Shown piece after piece: positions 43,435 to 54,748 of a DNA stretch of 64,000 nucleotides. Position numbers and translations under genes: made by a program. The DNA is from Serratia sp. UGAL515B_01 (GTDB taxonomy: Bacteria; Pseudomonadota; Gammaproteobacteria; Enterobacterales; Enterobacteriaceae). A model generated the notes under the pieces. It saw only the letters and a program-made list of their open reading frames with translations. It was not told where the DNA came from and ran no database searches. Where the stretch lies: NCBI RefSeq assembly GCF_033095805.1, contig NZ_CP109901.1:434001-498000 (forward strand). Reading direction: 5' to 3'. Positions within the stretch are counted from its first letter, which is position 1. Each line of letters starts with the position of its first letter.

Positions 43435-43515
43435 AGAAACAAGCCTCGGAGGAACGCCGTTATAGGTGGTGACCTTCTCTGTGGGCGTCGTTTCTGGGCA
43501 ACGAGGCTCGTTTCT
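43435..43515 (+). ncRNA. C4-like antisense RNA leader, copy A
   Basis: Left arm AGAAACAAGCCTCG (43435) pairs with CGAGGCTCGTTTCT (43502-43515) just before the ribosome site of the antirepressor gene. The inner core GCCGTTATAGGTGGTGACCT, then TCTCTGTGGGCG, is shared with copy B at 59801. The arrangement fits the C4 antisense RNA of phages P1/P7, which is cut from the leader and blocks translation of ant. Confidence 0.7.
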
Positions 43516-43528
43516 AAAGGAAAACACA

Positions 43529-44245
43529 ATGAAATATCCAGTAAATGACCAACCAACATCAATGACCAGTTTGGAAATAGCTGAATTAGTTGGTAGTCGT
43601 CATGATAGCGTAAAGAGAACTATTGAGCGCTTGTCCGAAACTGGCGTAATCCAACTTCCACTAATGGTGAAAGTTGAGAATAAACAATCAAATAGCCCAA
43701 ACAGATTTGCTGACGTTTACCGCTTCGAAGGTGATCAAGGCAAACGAGACAGTATTATTACTGTTGCTCAACTCTGCCCTGAGTTCACTGCAAGACTGGT
43801 TGATCGCTGGCAAGAGTTGGAAATGGCGGTCAATCATCCAATTGCGATCCCTCAGACCTTGCCGGAAGCTTTGCGTCTTGCCGCCGATCTTGCGGAGCAA
43901 AAAGCAGAGCTTGAAAACAAGCTGGCAATTGCTGCTCCGAAGGCTGATTTCGTTGATAACTACGTAGAGGCTTCAGGCTCTATGGGTTTCCGCGAGGTTG
44001 CGAAGTTACTCAAAGTAAAAGAGTCTGATTTTCGGCTCTTCCTGGTTGATAGCGGGATTATGTACAAGCTGGCTGGGAAATTAACGCCGTATTCCCAACA
44101 TCTTGACGCTGGCAGGTTTACCGTTAAAACGGGCGAAAACCAGAACAACGGGCATGCATTTACGCAGGCAAAATTTACTCCCAAGGGCATTCAGTGGATA
44201 GCTGGTCTTTTGACGGCAAGAAGGCTGACAGAGAAAGCCGCTTAA
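43529..44245 (+). CDS. Phage antirepressor, Rha-type N-terminus with KilAC domain
   Basis: 238 residues from MKYPVNDQPTSMTSLEIAEL; AAAGGA lies 8 bases upstream. Residues 8-95 fit the Rha/regulatory domain (HDSVKRTIERLSETGVIQLP, FTARLVDRWQELE), followed by a KilAC domain (AAPKADFVDNYVEASGSMGF to TPKGIQWIAGLLT). Such proteins bind and inactivate repressors. Its translation is predicted to be controlled by the RNA element directly upstream. Confidence 0.85.
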   Translation: MKYPVNDQPTSMTSLEIAELVGSRHDSVKRTIERLSETGVIQLPLMVKVENKQSNSPNRFADVYRFEGDQGKRDSIITVAQLCPEFTARLVDRWQELEMAVNHPIAIPQTLPEALRLAADLAEQKAELENKLAIAAPKADFVDNYVEASGSMGFREVAKLLKVKESDFRLFLVDSGIMYKLAGKLTPYSQHLDAGRFTVKTGENQNNGHAFTQAKFTPKGIQWIAGLLTARRLTEKAA

Positions 44246-44263
44246 TGGAACAAGAGGTAACAA

Positions 44264-44788
44264 ATGTCATTAATCCCACCCTTTGCCATCGGCCCCGGCG
44301 GGGGTGGTGGTAGCTCCGTCCCTGCATCTACTTATCGTCAGTCTGTTTTCTCTTGGACGGGTAGCCAAGCTGTCCCAATCGGCACAATTAAAAATCTCAC
44401 TGAGCTAGTAACTCTGAGCGCTACGCATATCGACAACGCTGGCGTAACAATCGGCCCTAACAACTGCCTTATCTTTCCTGCAGTCTCAAACCCGACAGGA
44501 ATAACGATACGGGTAAGGCTAACAGGGACTATCGACGGAACGGCGGCTACAACTCGCGGCTGGCTCATGCAGCTAAGGCGAGAAGATGGGTTAACGTTCA
44601 TCGACGGCGAACGCGTCACGAAAAGCGCTACAGACCAGCTTCTAGGGGCTAACACGTCGATAGAGACAGCTACAGAAGGGTTAGATGATTTTCTGACTAC
44701 GCAGGGTGGGATGGTCGTTCTCGACAATCAGTCCGGCGCTCTTATCACGCTAACGTCGATTGAAATACTCATTAAGCGTAATTTGTAG
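44264..44788 (+). CDS. Hypothetical late-region phage protein
   Basis: 174 residues; Gly-rich start (PPFAIGPGGGGGSSVPASTY) and a beta-rich body (TGITIRVRLTGTIDGTAATT), like small virion or fibre-associated proteins. Part of a three-gene insert between ant and the terminase genes. No family recognised. Confidence 0.6.
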   Translation: MSLIPPFAIGPGGGGGSSVPASTYRQSVFSWTGSQAVPIGTIKNLTELVTLSATHIDNAGVTIGPNNCLIFPAVSNPTGITIRVRLTGTIDGTAATTRGWLMQLRREDGLTFIDGERVTKSATDQLLGANTSIETATEGLDDFLTTQGGMVVLDNQSGALITLTSIEILIKRNL

Positions 44789-44796
44789 GGGTTAGC

Positions 44797-45339
44797 ATGG
44801 CTTTATTACCGAGCAACGTCGGCGTTCCTGGCCCCGAGGGGCCTGAAGGTCCGCAAGGCCCAGAAGGTCAGCAGGGCCCAAGCGGAATTACATCTGTGCG
44901 CCGCAAGTCAGAATTGCTGTTTACTGGCATTAGTCTACTAGTGCCACAGACAACAACAAATCTCATCAACTTGATAAAGACGCTAACTCCGACCTCAGGC
45001 ACATTCGCGCCATTCTTTGACACGACAAACAATAAGCTCGTTGTTTTTAATAACAATTCAACTGTTACCTTTAAAATCAACATATTAGGGTCGTGGCAAG
45101 GGGGAAGCTCTAGCCGCAGCATGGAAGTCGATTTTGTTGGCACAACGGGCAACCGATTAGTAGAGAGTCGTGATGTTGCTGTCACTACAGACACGGTATC
45201 TCTTCCCACATTTTTCAGTGTCGACGCTGGCGGAAATCTCGCAACAAATGGCGCAGCGATAACGATCAAGAGTAACGGCGGCAACTTCACAGCTACAACT
45301 ATTTTGCTCATTGCTGAGCAAATGGTACCGACTACGTAA
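44797..45339 (+). CDS. Collagen-like phage protein
   Basis: 180 residues. Residues 9-29 are Gly-X-Y triplets (GVPGPEGPEGPQGPEG then QQGPSG), which form triple helices, followed by a beta-rich domain. Collagen-like stretches occur in phage fibres and decoration proteins. Its place before terS is unusual for a tail fibre; it may be a capsid decoration or head fibre. Confidence 0.65.
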   Translation: MALLPSNVGVPGPEGPEGPQGPEGQQGPSGITSVRRKSELLFTGISLLVPQTTTNLINLIKTLTPTSGTFAPFFDTTNNKLVVFNNNSTVTFKINILGSWQGGSSSRSMEVDFVGTTGNRLVESRDVAVTTDTVSLPTFFSVDAGGNLATNGAAITIKSNGGNFTATTILLIAEQMVPTT

Positions 45340-45351
45340 TAAGAGGCAATC

Positions 45352-45618
45352 ATGCAACTACTAAACGTAACTTGTCCGCGTGGCGTATGGACGCAGGTAT
45401 ATGGCGGAGCTAATACGGCGACAATCGGCATTAGTCCTGGCTACGGCTATGTGTGCCAGTCTGATGCTCAGCCAGCAAATGGGCTTATCGGCTTTCCGAT
45501 CATCAATCGACATCAAGAAGTCTTAGCGTATGTCGCAACGCCAGGGTCACCGGTTTGGGTTAAAGCGCTGGACGGCAATGCGACTAACGGTGATGCAATT
45601 GCGATAGTCAATGCGTAA
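45352..45618 (+). CDS. Hypothetical late-region phage protein
   Basis: 88 residues, [20 protein letters not shown] onward, small beta-rich domain ([20 protein letters not shown]). It likely forms a unit with the two preceding genes. Function unknown. Confidence 0.55.
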   Translation: MQLLNVTCPRGVWTQVYGGANTATIGISPGYGYVCQSDAQPANGLIGFPIINRHQEVLAYVATPGSPVWVKALDGNATNGDAIAIVNA

Positions 45619-45638
45619 GTGCAGAAGGAGTAAAGACA

Positions 45639-46124
45639 ATGGCAGCACCAAAGGGCAACCGATTCTGGGAGGCCCGCAGCACTCATGGGCGCAATCCAAA
45701 GTTCGATTCGCCGGAGGAGTTGTGGGCTGCATGTTGTGAGTATTTCGAGTGGGTAGAGAACAACCCGCTGTGGGAAATGAAGGCGTTTGCTTATCAGGGT
45801 GAAGTGACGCAGGAGCCTATTGCCAAGATGCGGGCAATGACATTAACAGGTCTGCTTTTATTCCTCGATATAACTAAGCCGACATGGGCTTTATACAAGG
45901 CTCGCGAAGATTTTAATTACGTCACTACGCGAGCAGAAGAAACCATCTACGACCAGAAATTCTCCGGCGCAGCAGCAGACCTTCTCAATGCAAACATCAT
46001 CGCCCGTGACCTGGGCCTCAAAGAACAGTCGCAAGTTGAAGACGTGACACCTGAAAAGGGGGATCGCGGTAAGCGTCTGTCCCGAATTCAGGAGTTATTA
46101 GGCCGTGGAAAACGCAGCGATTGA
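45639..46124 (+). CDS. terS: Terminase small subunit (Sf6/HK620 type)
   Basis: 161 residues, [20 protein letters not shown] onward, with [20 protein letters not shown] and [20 protein letters not shown] as in Sf6-like small terminases that recognise a pac site for headful packaging. It overlaps terL by 20 bp. Confidence 0.93.
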   Translation: MAAPKGNRFWEARSTHGRNPKFDSPEELWAACCEYFEWVENNPLWEMKAFAYQGEVTQEPIAKMRAMTLTGLLLFLDITKPTWALYKAREDFNYVTTRAEETIYDQKFSGAAADLLNANIIARDLGLKEQSQVEDVTPEKGDRGKRLSRIQELLGRGKRSD

Positions 46125-47607
46125 TTTTGATGAGCTGACAGAGGACGAGCAGATAGAGCTGCTTGAATTGCTGGAAGAAGAAGAAGCCTACCGCAGTACC
46201 CACCAACTCTACGAATACACTCCATACAACAAGCAACGAGAATTTATTGACGCTGGCTCTGATTACCCTGAGCGCTGCTTTATGGCCGGTAACCAGCTTG
46301 GCAAGTCGTACACAGGCGGCGCAGAGGTGGCCTTCCATCTTACCGGACGCTACCCAGGCACCAATGGCTATCCGAGTGATGGCAAGTACGGCGGGGAGTG
46401 GCAAGGCAAACGATTCTACGAGCCGGTAGTGTTCTGGATCGGTGGGGAGACAAACGAGACTGTTACTAAAACTACTCAGCGCATTCTCTGTGGACGTATC
46501 GAAGAGAACGACGAGCCCGGTTATGGCTCAATCCCGAAAGAAGACATCATTAGCTGGAAGAAATCCCCTTTCTTCCCGAACCTTGTCGACCACCTCTTGG
46601 TCAAGCATCACAACTCTGATGGTGTGGAAGATGGCATATCAATCTGCTACTTCAAGCCGTATTCACAAGGCCGCGCACGTTGGCAGGGTGACACGATACA
46701 CGGCGTATGGTTTGACGAAGAGCCGCCGTATCCAATTTATAGCGAAGGTCTGACACGTACCAACAAGTACGGACAATTCTCAATGCTGACATTTACCCCC
46801 CTCATGGGTATGTCGCAGGTTGTTGAGAAGTTCGTAAAAGACCCAAACAAGGCACAAAAGGTAGTCAACATGACTATCTACGATGCCGAACACTACAGCG
46901 ACGAGCTGAAAGAACAAATCATTGCTGGGTATCCAGAGCATGAGCGAGAAGCCCGTGCGAGTGGTATCCCAACGATGGGCACCGGTCGCATCTTCCAGAT
47001 ACCTGAAGAGACCATCAAGTGCCAACCGTTCGAATGCCCAGATCACTTCTACGTTATCGATGGGCAGGACTTTGGATGGGATCACCCGCAGTCGCATATT
47101 CAACTTTGGTGGGATAAGGACGAGGACGTTTTCTATCTCGCAAGGGTATGGAAAAAAGCAGAGAACACCGCCGTGCAAGCGTGGGGTGCCGTTAAATCAT
47201 GGGCCAGCAAGATCCCTGTGGCTTGGCCTCATGACGGACATCAGCATGAGAAGGGGGGTGGTGAGCAGCTAAAAACTCAATACTCCGATGCTGGATTCAT
47301 GATGCTAGGCGAACACGCAACATTCCCGGAAGGCGGCAACTCTGTTGAGTCTGGCTTGATAGAGCTTCGCGATCTGATGCTTGAAGGAAGGTTCCGTGTA
47401 TTCAACACCTGCGAACCATTCTTTGACGAGTTCAGGCTTTATCACCGCGACGCAAACGGGAAGATCGTCAAAAAGAACGATGACGTCATTGATGCCGTTC
47501 GCTACGCATACATGATGCGCCGGTTTGCAAAACTGATGCGCGACATCAATAAGCCCAAAGAAAAGAAAATCCCCGCACCGATCAAACCCATCAGTAAAAC
47601 GAGGTAG
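46105..47607 (+). CDS. terL: Terminase large subunit
   Basis: 500 residues (P22 gp2 499). ATPase domain with [11 protein letters not shown] (Walker A) and VWFDEEPP (Walker B); nuclease domain with [10 protein letters not shown] and [13 protein letters not shown]. It cuts and pumps DNA into the prohead through the portal. Confidence 0.95.
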   Translation: MENAAIDFDELTEDEQIELLELLEEEEAYRSTHQLYEYTPYNKQREFIDAGSDYPERCFMAGNQLGKSYTGGAEVAFHLTGRYPGTNGYPSDGKYGGEWQGKRFYEPVVFWIGGETNETVTKTTQRILCGRIEENDEPGYGSIPKEDIISWKKSPFFPNLVDHLLVKHHNSDGVEDGISICYFKPYSQGRARWQGDTIHGVWFDEEPPYPIYSEGLTRTNKYGQFSMLTFTPLMGMSQVVEKFVKDPNKAQKVVNMTIYDAEHYSDELKEQIIAGYPEHEREARASGIPTMGTGRIFQIPEETIKCQPFECPDHFYVIDGQDFGWDHPQSHIQLWWDKDEDVFYLARVWKKAENTAVQAWGAVKSWASKIPVAWPHDGHQHEKGGGEQLKTQYSDAGFMMLGEHATFPEGGNSVESGLIELRDLMLEGRFRVFNTCEPFFDEFRLYHRDANGKIVKKNDDVIDAVRYAYMMRRFAKLMRDINKPKEKKIPAPIKPISKTR

Positions 47608-47612
47608 CACAC

Positions 47613-49802
47613 GTGGAAGACAACAAAAGGCTGCATGCGCTGCTCTCGCACTTTGATCGCGACTGGAGCGCTAGCGAAGACGCTCGCACTGAAGCGGTCA
47701 ACGATCTGTATTTCAGCCGTATATCACAGTGGGACGACTGGCTACAGGACTACAGCACACTGCAATATCGCGGACAGTTTGATGTTGTTCGCTCGATAGT
47801 ACGCAAGCTGATCGCAGAGATGCGACAGAACCCGATTGAGGTGATGTTCAGGCCGAAGGATGGAGCAGACCCGGACGCAGCCGACACATTAATGGGCATG
47901 TATCGTACTGACATGCGTAACAACGCCGCAAAAGGTGCTGTAAATATCGCTGTCCGTGAGCAACTAGAAACCGGGTTTGGTGCCTGGCGGCTTGTGCAAG
48001 AGTATGAAGACGAGGACGAGCTAAGTAACACGCAAGTAATCCGCAGGAAGCCGATACACGAAGCCGCAGCGCACGTCGTATGGGACGCGAACGCTAAAGA
48101 GATCGACAAGTCAGATGCTAAATGGTGCTCAATCATTACGCCATTTACTCGTGACGGATGGACGGTGTACGCAGAAGAAAACGACCTTGATCCTGATTTG
48201 ATGCCAGACTTCCAAAGCCAGGATACCCAGTGGACATTCCCCTGGATGACTACTGATTGCGTCTACATATGCGAACACTACGAAGTCGAGTGCAAGAAAG
48301 AAACTGTCTACATCTATCGCAATCCGATGACCGGCGAACCTGTCAGCTACTACAAAGCAGACATTAAAAAGGTCATCGATGAGCTATCAGAAAATGGCTT
48401 CGAAAAAGTAGCAGAGCGTAAAGTCAAAAAGCGCCGAGTCTACAAGTCAATCATCACAGCAACCGCGATTATCGTTGACCGCGAGCGTATCGCAGGCGAG
48501 CACATCCCAATTGTTCCGGTGTACGGAGAGTGGGGTTTTGCTGGCGACAAGGAGGTTTACGAGGGCGTTGTACGCGGCACTAAAGACGGACAGCGCTTGC
48601 GTAACTTCATCTTGTCTGCCGGTGCCGACACTGTAGCTCGAAGCCCGACTAAAAAGCCGTTCTTCTTTGCTGAGCAAATCAAAGATTATGAGGCGATGTA
48701 TAGCGGCACGGATGATTACCCGTATTACTTGCTGAATAGGACGACAGAAAACGGCAATGGCGAGCTGCCACTGGGGCCGGTCGGGTATATGGAAAACCCA
48801 GAACTTCCGCAAGCAAACGTTTTGATGCTTGAAGCGGCAACGGCAGCAGTAAAAGAAGTATCTCCGCAAGGTGTGGATGCACAAGCAGCTAACGGCCAAG
48901 TGGCATTCGATACAGTCAATCAGCTAAACCAACGCGCAGACCTTGGGGTGTATGTTTACCAGGACAACCTCGCCACGGCCATGCGTAGAGACGGTGAGAT
49001 TTACGTGTCGATGGTCAACGAGCTTTATGACGTGCCGCGCAAAGTATTGGTTACTGGCGAGGATGGATCAGAGCAAGAAGTTGAACTGCTAAGCCAAGTG
49101 CTAGATGTGCAAAGCGGTGAGGTTGTAACGCTCAATGACATTCGCGGTAAGTTCGAGACTTACACAGATGTTGGCCCGTCATACCAGTCCATGAAAGCCC
49201 AGAACCGCGCTGAAATTCTCGACTTGCTAAGCAAAGTTCAACCCGGTACGCCTGAGTATCAAATGCTCCTGCTCCAATACTTCACCCTGCTTGACGGCAA
49301 GGGCGTTGAGATGATGCGTGAGTACGCAACCAAGCAGCTGATCATGATGGGCGTTAAGAAGCCAGAAACGCCAGAGCAAGAGCAGATGCTGGCGCAAGCA
49401 CAACAGCAGCCGAAGCAGCCAGACGCCGCAATGGTATTAGCCCAGGCAGAAATGAAGAAGGCAGACGCCGACGAAGTAACTGCACAGGCCCGGATGCTAT
49501 CAGCTCATACCGAATCGCAGCGTCGTGACATATCCGCGCAAGTGGAGACTGTCAAGGCAAGAGCCATGTTTGAAGAATTGAAACTTAAAGCATACACGAC
49601 TCAACAGGATGCCTTTGAAAAGCAAGCCAACACTGTGCGTTCGCTGGCTCAGGCAAGAAACCTAGATCAAAAGTCTGTCCTCGAAACTATCCAGCTAATG
49701 AAAGACGTCAACGAGTCCAATCAACTCGCTGACATGAAAATCCCCGGACTAAGCGCCGAGAACTCTACCAGCCAACCGGCTGAGACACCTCAAACCATGT
49801 GA
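47613..49802 (+). CDS. Portal protein (P22 gp1-like)
   Basis: 729 residues (P22 725), GTG start. [20 protein letters not shown], then [20 protein letters not shown] and [13 protein letters not shown] are P22-portal features; the C-terminal helical barrel segment (about 610-710) is Ala/Gln-rich coiled coil. Twelve copies form the DNA gate at one capsid vertex. Confidence 0.95.
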   Translation: MEDNKRLHALLSHFDRDWSASEDARTEAVNDLYFSRISQWDDWLQDYSTLQYRGQFDVVRSIVRKLIAEMRQNPIEVMFRPKDGADPDAADTLMGMYRTDMRNNAAKGAVNIAVREQLETGFGAWRLVQEYEDEDELSNTQVIRRKPIHEAAAHVVWDANAKEIDKSDAKWCSIITPFTRDGWTVYAEENDLDPDLMPDFQSQDTQWTFPWMTTDCVYICEHYEVECKKETVYIYRNPMTGEPVSYYKADIKKVIDELSENGFEKVAERKVKKRRVYKSIITATAIIVDRERIAGEHIPIVPVYGEWGFAGDKEVYEGVVRGTKDGQRLRNFILSAGADTVARSPTKKPFFFAEQIKDYEAMYSGTDDYPYYLLNRTTENGNGELPLGPVGYMENPELPQANVLMLEAATAAVKEVSPQGVDAQAANGQVAFDTVNQLNQRADLGVYVYQDNLATAMRRDGEIYVSMVNELYDVPRKVLVTGEDGSEQEVELLSQVLDVQSGEVVTLNDIRGKFETYTDVGPSYQSMKAQNRAEILDLLSKVQPGTPEYQMLLLQYFTLLDGKGVEMMREYATKQLIMMGVKKPETPEQEQMLAQAQQQPKQPDAAMVLAQAEMKKADADEVTAQARMLSAHTESQRRDISAQVETVKARAMFEELKLKAYTTQQDAFEKQANTVRSLAQARNLDQKSVLETIQLMKDVNESNQLADMKIPGLSAENSTSQPAETPQTM

Positions 49803-49812
49803 GAGATAAACT

Positions 49813-50709
49813 ATGAGCACCATCGAAACAGGCAATGAAGCAAATCCAACTGACATCAATCTGGAAGTTGAAACGGGATCGCTACCTGTGGAAACGCCGG
49901 AACCTGAGCCAGAAGGCTTTGATATTGTCATTGCTGGCGAAGATGAGAAACCTAAGCAGGATCCAGCCACCAACGCGAAATACGCTGCACAGCGACTAGA
50001 GCGCAAGCGTCTACGTGAGCTTGAGCAGACACTTGCAGCAGTAAAGCGTGGTGAGTTACCGGAAACCCTGCGCGTCACTCCTGAATCACCAGATCAGCCG
50101 CCATCTATTGATGATTACTTTAGCGATGCGGCACTTGAGAAGTACGGCTTTGACACTGCCAGAGCGCAGGCTGCATTTCAGGCAGCTTTGGGGGTATGGC
50201 AGGTAAAGGCCACACAAGAGCATACCGGGTTTGCCGCGAAGCAAGCTCAGAAGGTTCAGGAGTACGAAGCCAAGTCCATCGAGCAAACTCAAGCGATTAA
50301 CCGGCACTATGACAGCGCCGAGAAATTGAACCTACCTGATTATCAAGAGAAAGAAGACGCATTGGCGGCAATGACTGCGCCGGATGTAGTCACGGGCATT
50401 ATGCAGCTTTTCCCAGAGAAATCAGCGGCAATCATTTATCACCTGGGCTCTAACCCAGAGCTAACAAAACGCTTGAATGCGCTGCCTTCACAGCAGGCCA
50501 TGATTGAACTTGGCCGTTTAGACGCAAAACTCACGCTCAAGCCACGCGGTAAAGCAGTCTCAGCCGCCCCTATGCCTGATGAACCATTAAATGGACAGGC
50601 TACTGCTGCAAATCTTGCTTCGTTACAGAAGAAGATGGAAGAGGCAGCAGATAAGGGTGATGTGGAGACATACCGCAAACTCAAAAATCAATTAAAAGGT
50701 GTCAAATAA
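49813..50709 (+). CDS. Scaffolding protein (P22 gp8-like)
   Basis: 298 residues (P22 303). Acidic N-terminus, helical middle and the short C-terminal coat-binding helix-turn-helix ending [20 protein letters not shown]. It directs coat assembly and then leaves the prohead. Position between portal and coat is as in P22. Confidence 0.93.
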   Translation: MSTIETGNEANPTDINLEVETGSLPVETPEPEPEGFDIVIAGEDEKPKQDPATNAKYAAQRLERKRLRELEQTLAAVKRGELPETLRVTPESPDQPPSIDDYFSDAALEKYGFDTARAQAAFQAALGVWQVKATQEHTGFAAKQAQKVQEYEAKSIEQTQAINRHYDSAEKLNLPDYQEKEDALAAMTAPDVVTGIMQLFPEKSAAIIYHLGSNPELTKRLNALPSQQAMIELGRLDAKLTLKPRGKAVSAAPMPDEPLNGQATAANLASLQKKMEEAADKGDVETYRKLKNQLKGVK

Positions 50710-51995
50710 TGGCAGGACTTAAAGAAGGTCAAATCATCACTTTCATGATCGATGAAGTGATTGAGACAGTAACGAACATGACTCCACTTGCGCAAGCAAT
50801 TGGTTATCTCAACCCCGCAGCGCAAGACATGCAGCGCTCAAGCAATGAACTTTGGTTGCCAGTAGAGCAAGAAGCTCCGACACAGAAAGGATGGGATTTG
50901 ACCGGCCAAGCTACCGGCATCCTCGAGCTGGCTGTTAAATGTAATATGGGTGAGCCTGATAACGATTTCTTCACGCTTCGCGCCGATGATGTGCGTGATG
51001 AGCGTAGTTTGCGCCGTCGTACAAACGCATCAGCAAAAAAGCTGGCCAACAACGTTGAAACCTCAATACTTCAGCAAGGGGTTGACCTTGGAAGCTTAGT
51101 GGTTTCCTCTGCCACTCCCATTGGAACATCTAAGACAGGATGGGATTTCGTTTCTGAAGCGGAAGAAGTCATGTTCTCTCGCGAGCTTAACCGAGATTCT
51201 GGCATTAGCTTTGTGTTCAACCCTAAAGACTATCGCGGGGCTGGTTATGATCTGACTCAGCGCGACATCTACGGGCGCATTGCTGAGGATGCTTACAAGA
51301 CTGGCACAATCCAAAGCCAAGTTGCTGGGTTCAACAACGTCTTGCGTCACCCGAAAATGCCTTCATTGGTAGGTTCGGCAGTAACCGGCGTTACCGTTGC
51401 AGGAGCTCAGTCGTTCAAGCCGGAAGCCTGGACGCTCGGAATTGATGGTAACAAGCAGAACGTAGATAACCGAACCGCTGTTGTCGCTGTTAGTTCTGGC
51501 GTTGGCTTCAAGCGCGGTGACAAGATCTCGTTCACCGGCGTTAAGTTCTTATCCCAGATGGCAAAGAACGTACTGACGCATGATGCGACATTTAGCGTTG
51601 TTGCTGTTGATGGCAACAACCTGACCATTACGCCGAAACCTATCGCGCTGAGTGATGTGACGCTGACGCCGGAACAGAAAGCATATGCCAACGTTAACAC
51701 AACATTGGCGGCTGGCATGGCGATCAATCTGCTCAATACCACCACAGCACAGACCAACATCTTCATGGCTGATGATGCGATCAAGCTGGTGTCTCAGCCA
51801 ATCCCAATCAACCATCAACTATTCAGCGGCATGAAAACGCAAAGCTTCAACATCCCAGGTGTTGGGATTAACGGAGTGATTGCTTATCAAGGCAATATCA
51901 GCACATTCGCCGGGTTGTGCCGTATCGCTCTGTGGTATGCGCCAACCGCCATTCGCCCTGAGTCAATCGGCGTCGGTCTTGCTAATCAGGCATAA
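50709..51995 (+). CDS. Major coat protein (P22 gp5-like, HK97 fold)
   Basis: 428 residues (P22 430). [45 protein letters not shown] and [16 protein letters not shown] closely follow P22 coat protein, including the inserted I-domain region at about 225-340. Builds the T=7 capsid. ATG overlaps the scaffold stop. Confidence 0.95.
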   Translation: MAGLKEGQIITFMIDEVIETVTNMTPLAQAIGYLNPAAQDMQRSSNELWLPVEQEAPTQKGWDLTGQATGILELAVKCNMGEPDNDFFTLRADDVRDERSLRRRTNASAKKLANNVETSILQQGVDLGSLVVSSATPIGTSKTGWDFVSEAEEVMFSRELNRDSGISFVFNPKDYRGAGYDLTQRDIYGRIAEDAYKTGTIQSQVAGFNNVLRHPKMPSLVGSAVTGVTVAGAQSFKPEAWTLGIDGNKQNVDNRTAVVAVSSGVGFKRGDKISFTGVKFLSQMAKNVLTHDATFSVVAVDGNNLTITPKPIALSDVTLTPEQKAYANVNTTLAAGMAINLLNTTTAQTNIFMADDAIKLVSQPIPINHQLFSGMKTQSFNIPGVGINGVIAYQGNISTFAGLCRIALWYAPTAIRPESIGVGLANQA

Positions 51996-52002
51996 CAATA
52001 AC

Positions 52003-52021
52003 GGGGTCGCAAGTCGGCCCC
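52003..52021 (+). terminator. Hairpin after the coat gene
   Basis: GGGGTCG, loop CAAGT, CGGCCCC, then TTTTCTTT. It may reduce transcription after the highly expressed coat gene. Confidence 0.7.
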
Positions 52022-52040
52022 TTTTCTTTGAGGAATAACC

Positions 52041-52284
<244 letters not shown>

Positions 52285-52307
<23 letters not shown>

Positions 52308-52767
52308 TCTGGTGCTGGCGGCGCTGCGTAAAATTGCGGTGGCCAGCAACTCAACGCTGACGGATGTAGAGCCGCAATCAATCGAGGATGCTGCCAACGA
52401 TCTTGAGATGATGATGGCCGAGTGGTTACAGGAAGATACCGGTATCAGCGGCATTGATGTCGGTTACTTGTTTTCAGCGGATGGCGAGCCGGTTGATCCT
52501 GGTGATGCTCATGGACTGAAAAAGGCGCACATTGCAGCAGTTATCAACAACCTTGCTATCCGTCACGCCCCTGATTACGCAATCGAGGCAATGCCAAAGG
52601 TTGTGACGTCAGCAGCGCATGGCAAAGAACTACTGCAGAAAGCCACGGCAATCGCTACGGCAGCGGCAGCGAAATCAACTCAGGGCTACCCATCAAGAAT
52701 GCCAGTAGGTTCCGGTAACCGCCTGTTTACTCGCAACGGCGTTAATTTCTTCCCCAAACCTCAATAG
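52285..52767 (+). CDS. Tail accessory/head completion protein (P22 gp4-like)
   Basis: 160 residues (P22 166) from MNILTKGDLVLAALRKIAVA. Helical, binds below the portal and starts tail assembly; P22 gp4 also has muramidase-like activity. Order before gene 10 is as in P22. Confidence 0.92.
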
Positions 52768-52776
52768 CGGTGTCAT

Positions 52777-54192
52777 ATGCCAGTAACTCAACTCCCATTA
52801 GTACGCGGAACCGGGAAGGATTACAGAACCGCAGACTACAGCGATCTATTGCCAGTGAATATGCTTGCTGTCCAAACTGAGGTGTTGGGCGCTGCTGGCT
52901 ATCTCCGATCCTTTCCTGGTATCGATTTTCGACAATCTGTGTCGGGCCCGTCGAGAGGGGTGGACTTCAATACTGTACAGAGCGTCGCTTATCGCGTGGC
53001 TGGCGGTAATCTTTACAAGTCTGGCGTGCTGGTAAACACAGTGCCTAACTCCGACCGCGTAAGTATGGCTCACAGTGACGACAGTCAAGCCGTGTCCACT
53101 GGCGGGGTTATGCGTATTTATCGCTATGACGGCACTGTTAAAACGCTAGACAACTGGCCACCTTTATCCGGTTACCCGTCTTATGATATCGGGCGAGTAA
53201 GGGATATTTGCCGCGCTCGTGGGCGGTATGTATGGGTAAAGGATGGAACTCAGGAGTTTGGCGTTACAGACCTAGATGACGAGTCTCACCCTGATAGATT
53301 TAGACCAATTTACACGGCAGAGACTCAGCCGGATGGGATAATCGCATGCACAACGTGGCGCGATTTCGTCATCATGTTCGGTAGCCGCACAATAGAGTAT
53401 TTCACTATTACCGGCTCTACTGACCCGCAAGCTGCTATTTACGTTGCTCAATCAAACTGGCTTGTTGATAAAGGGATAGCCGGTACTTATTGCAAAGCTT
53501 TGTATCTCGACACTATAGCGTTTATCAGTAACCAATCCAGCGGTCCACCTTCCATCTATCTCATTAACTCAGGCCAGTCAGTAAGCATTGCCACGCGACA
53601 GATAGAGCAGATCCTTCGTAGCTATACAGCAGATGAGATAAGCAAAGCGGTAATGGAGTCTATTCGATTCGATGGGCATGACTTGTTGATCATCCACCTT
53701 GACCACCACGTTCTGTGCTACGACGCAGCTCTAAAGCAGAGCCAGCAGTGGTGCATATTAAAAACCGGGCTTTTTGACTCTCCCCATACAGCCATAGATT
53801 TCTGCTTTGAAAACCAGAGCTTTACTGTCGGCGATAAATTGCAGGGAAGGCTAGGCACGTTTTCATTCTCAAGTTCAGCTCAGTACGGACAACAGCAAGA
53901 GCATTTGCTTTACACGCCAATGTTTAAAGCTGACAACGCACGGTTATTTGATTTTCAGCTTGAAGCATCGACGGGCGTGACCGGAAAAGCCGAGCGTCTG
54001 TTTATTTCTGCTACTACTGACGGACTTAATTACGGTAGTGAGCAGATGATCCCCTGGCAAGCACCATTTGTTTACGACCAGCGCGTTATTTGGAAGAGGA
54101 TTGGGCGTGTTCGGAAAAACATCGGGTTCAAAGTCCGAATAGTCACCTCCGCGCCGGTAACCCTGTCTAACTGTCAACTGAGGGCCGAGTAA
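52777..54192 (+). CDS. Packaged-DNA stabilisation protein (P22 gp10-like)
   Basis: 471 residues (P22 472), MPVTQLPLVRGTGKDYRTAD onward, beta-propeller type (RDFVIMFGSRTIEYFTITGS). It forms the tail-hub ring carrying tailspikes. Confidence 0.95.
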   Translation: MPVTQLPLVRGTGKDYRTADYSDLLPVNMLAVQTEVLGAAGYLRSFPGIDFRQSVSGPSRGVDFNTVQSVAYRVAGGNLYKSGVLVNTVPNSDRVSMAHSDDSQAVSTGGVMRIYRYDGTVKTLDNWPPLSGYPSYDIGRVRDICRARGRYVWVKDGTQEFGVTDLDDESHPDRFRPIYTAETQPDGIIACTTWRDFVIMFGSRTIEYFTITGSTDPQAAIYVAQSNWLVDKGIAGTYCKALYLDTIAFISNQSSGPPSIYLINSGQSVSIATRQIEQILRSYTADEISKAVMESIRFDGHDLLIIHLDHHVLCYDAALKQSQQWCILKTGLFDSPHTAIDFCFENQSFTVGDKLQGRLGTFSFSSSAQYGQQQEHLLYTPMFKADNARLFDFQLEASTGVTGKAERLFISATTDGLNYGSEQMIPWQAPFVYDQRVIWKRIGRVRKNIGFKVRIVTSAPVTLSNCQLRAE

Positions 54193-54193
54193 A

Positions 54194-54748
54194 ATGGCAG
54201 ATCAAAGCCTAATAGATGGCATTCTTACAATAAGTGAGGGAGGCATCAATCGGACGATACTCCCTGAGAACTTCAGCATTCCATACGCTCGTTATGTTCT
54301 AAGCAGCGACGTTAATCTAGCTAGTGTTGGTAAAAGAGCTAACGCCGCCGCGCAAGGCGCTTACGACGCTCAAGTAAAAAATGACGTGCAGGACATACGG
54401 CTTGATGGTCATGACGCGGATATTTTCAACCTAGATAACCGCCTGATTTTTGTCGAAGGCGATTATGTTTCAAAGTCGGCAGCGACACTACAGAGCATAG
54501 CGAGTCCGCTATCGGTAGCCACCAGTTACTCTGTAAATGGCACCAAAGTTGTCGGTGAACGAGTTACAGGCATAACACCAGCCGCAGGAACAGCATTTAC
54601 CGGTGCGTTCAATGCCAACTCGGGTTACCCCGTTGGCGCTACTTATAGTCAGTCTGAAGTCTTAGCTATTGCCGCCGGGCTCGTAGAAGCGCGTCAGAGA
54701 ATTAAGACGCTAGAGGATGCCCTGAGAACTCACGGGCTAATAGCATGA
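54194..54748 (+). CDS. Tail needle (gp26-like, knob-tipped)
   Basis: 184 residues (P22 233). N-terminal plug MADQSLIDGILTISEGGINR, a trimeric coiled coil with GAYDAQVKNDVQDIRLDGHD, and a C-terminal part (GYPVGATYSQSEVLAIAAGL) resembling the knob of Sf6-type needles. It plugs the portal channel. Shorter coiled coil than P22. Confidence 0.9.
   Translation: MADQSLIDGILTISEGGINRTILPENFSIPYARYVLSSDVNLASVGKRANAAAQGAYDAQVKNDVQDIRLDGHDADIFNLDNRLIFVEGDYVSKSAATLQSIASPLSVATSYSVNGTKVVGERVTGITPAAGTAFTGAFNANSGYPVGATYSQSEVLAIAAGLVEARQRIKTLEDALRTHGLIA

Noticed and set aside
46105..49802. Several 70-150-codon minus-strand ORFs across terL and portal
   Set aside because: All lie opposite genes with clear P22-type motifs; Ser/Pro/Arg-rich composition of shadow frames.
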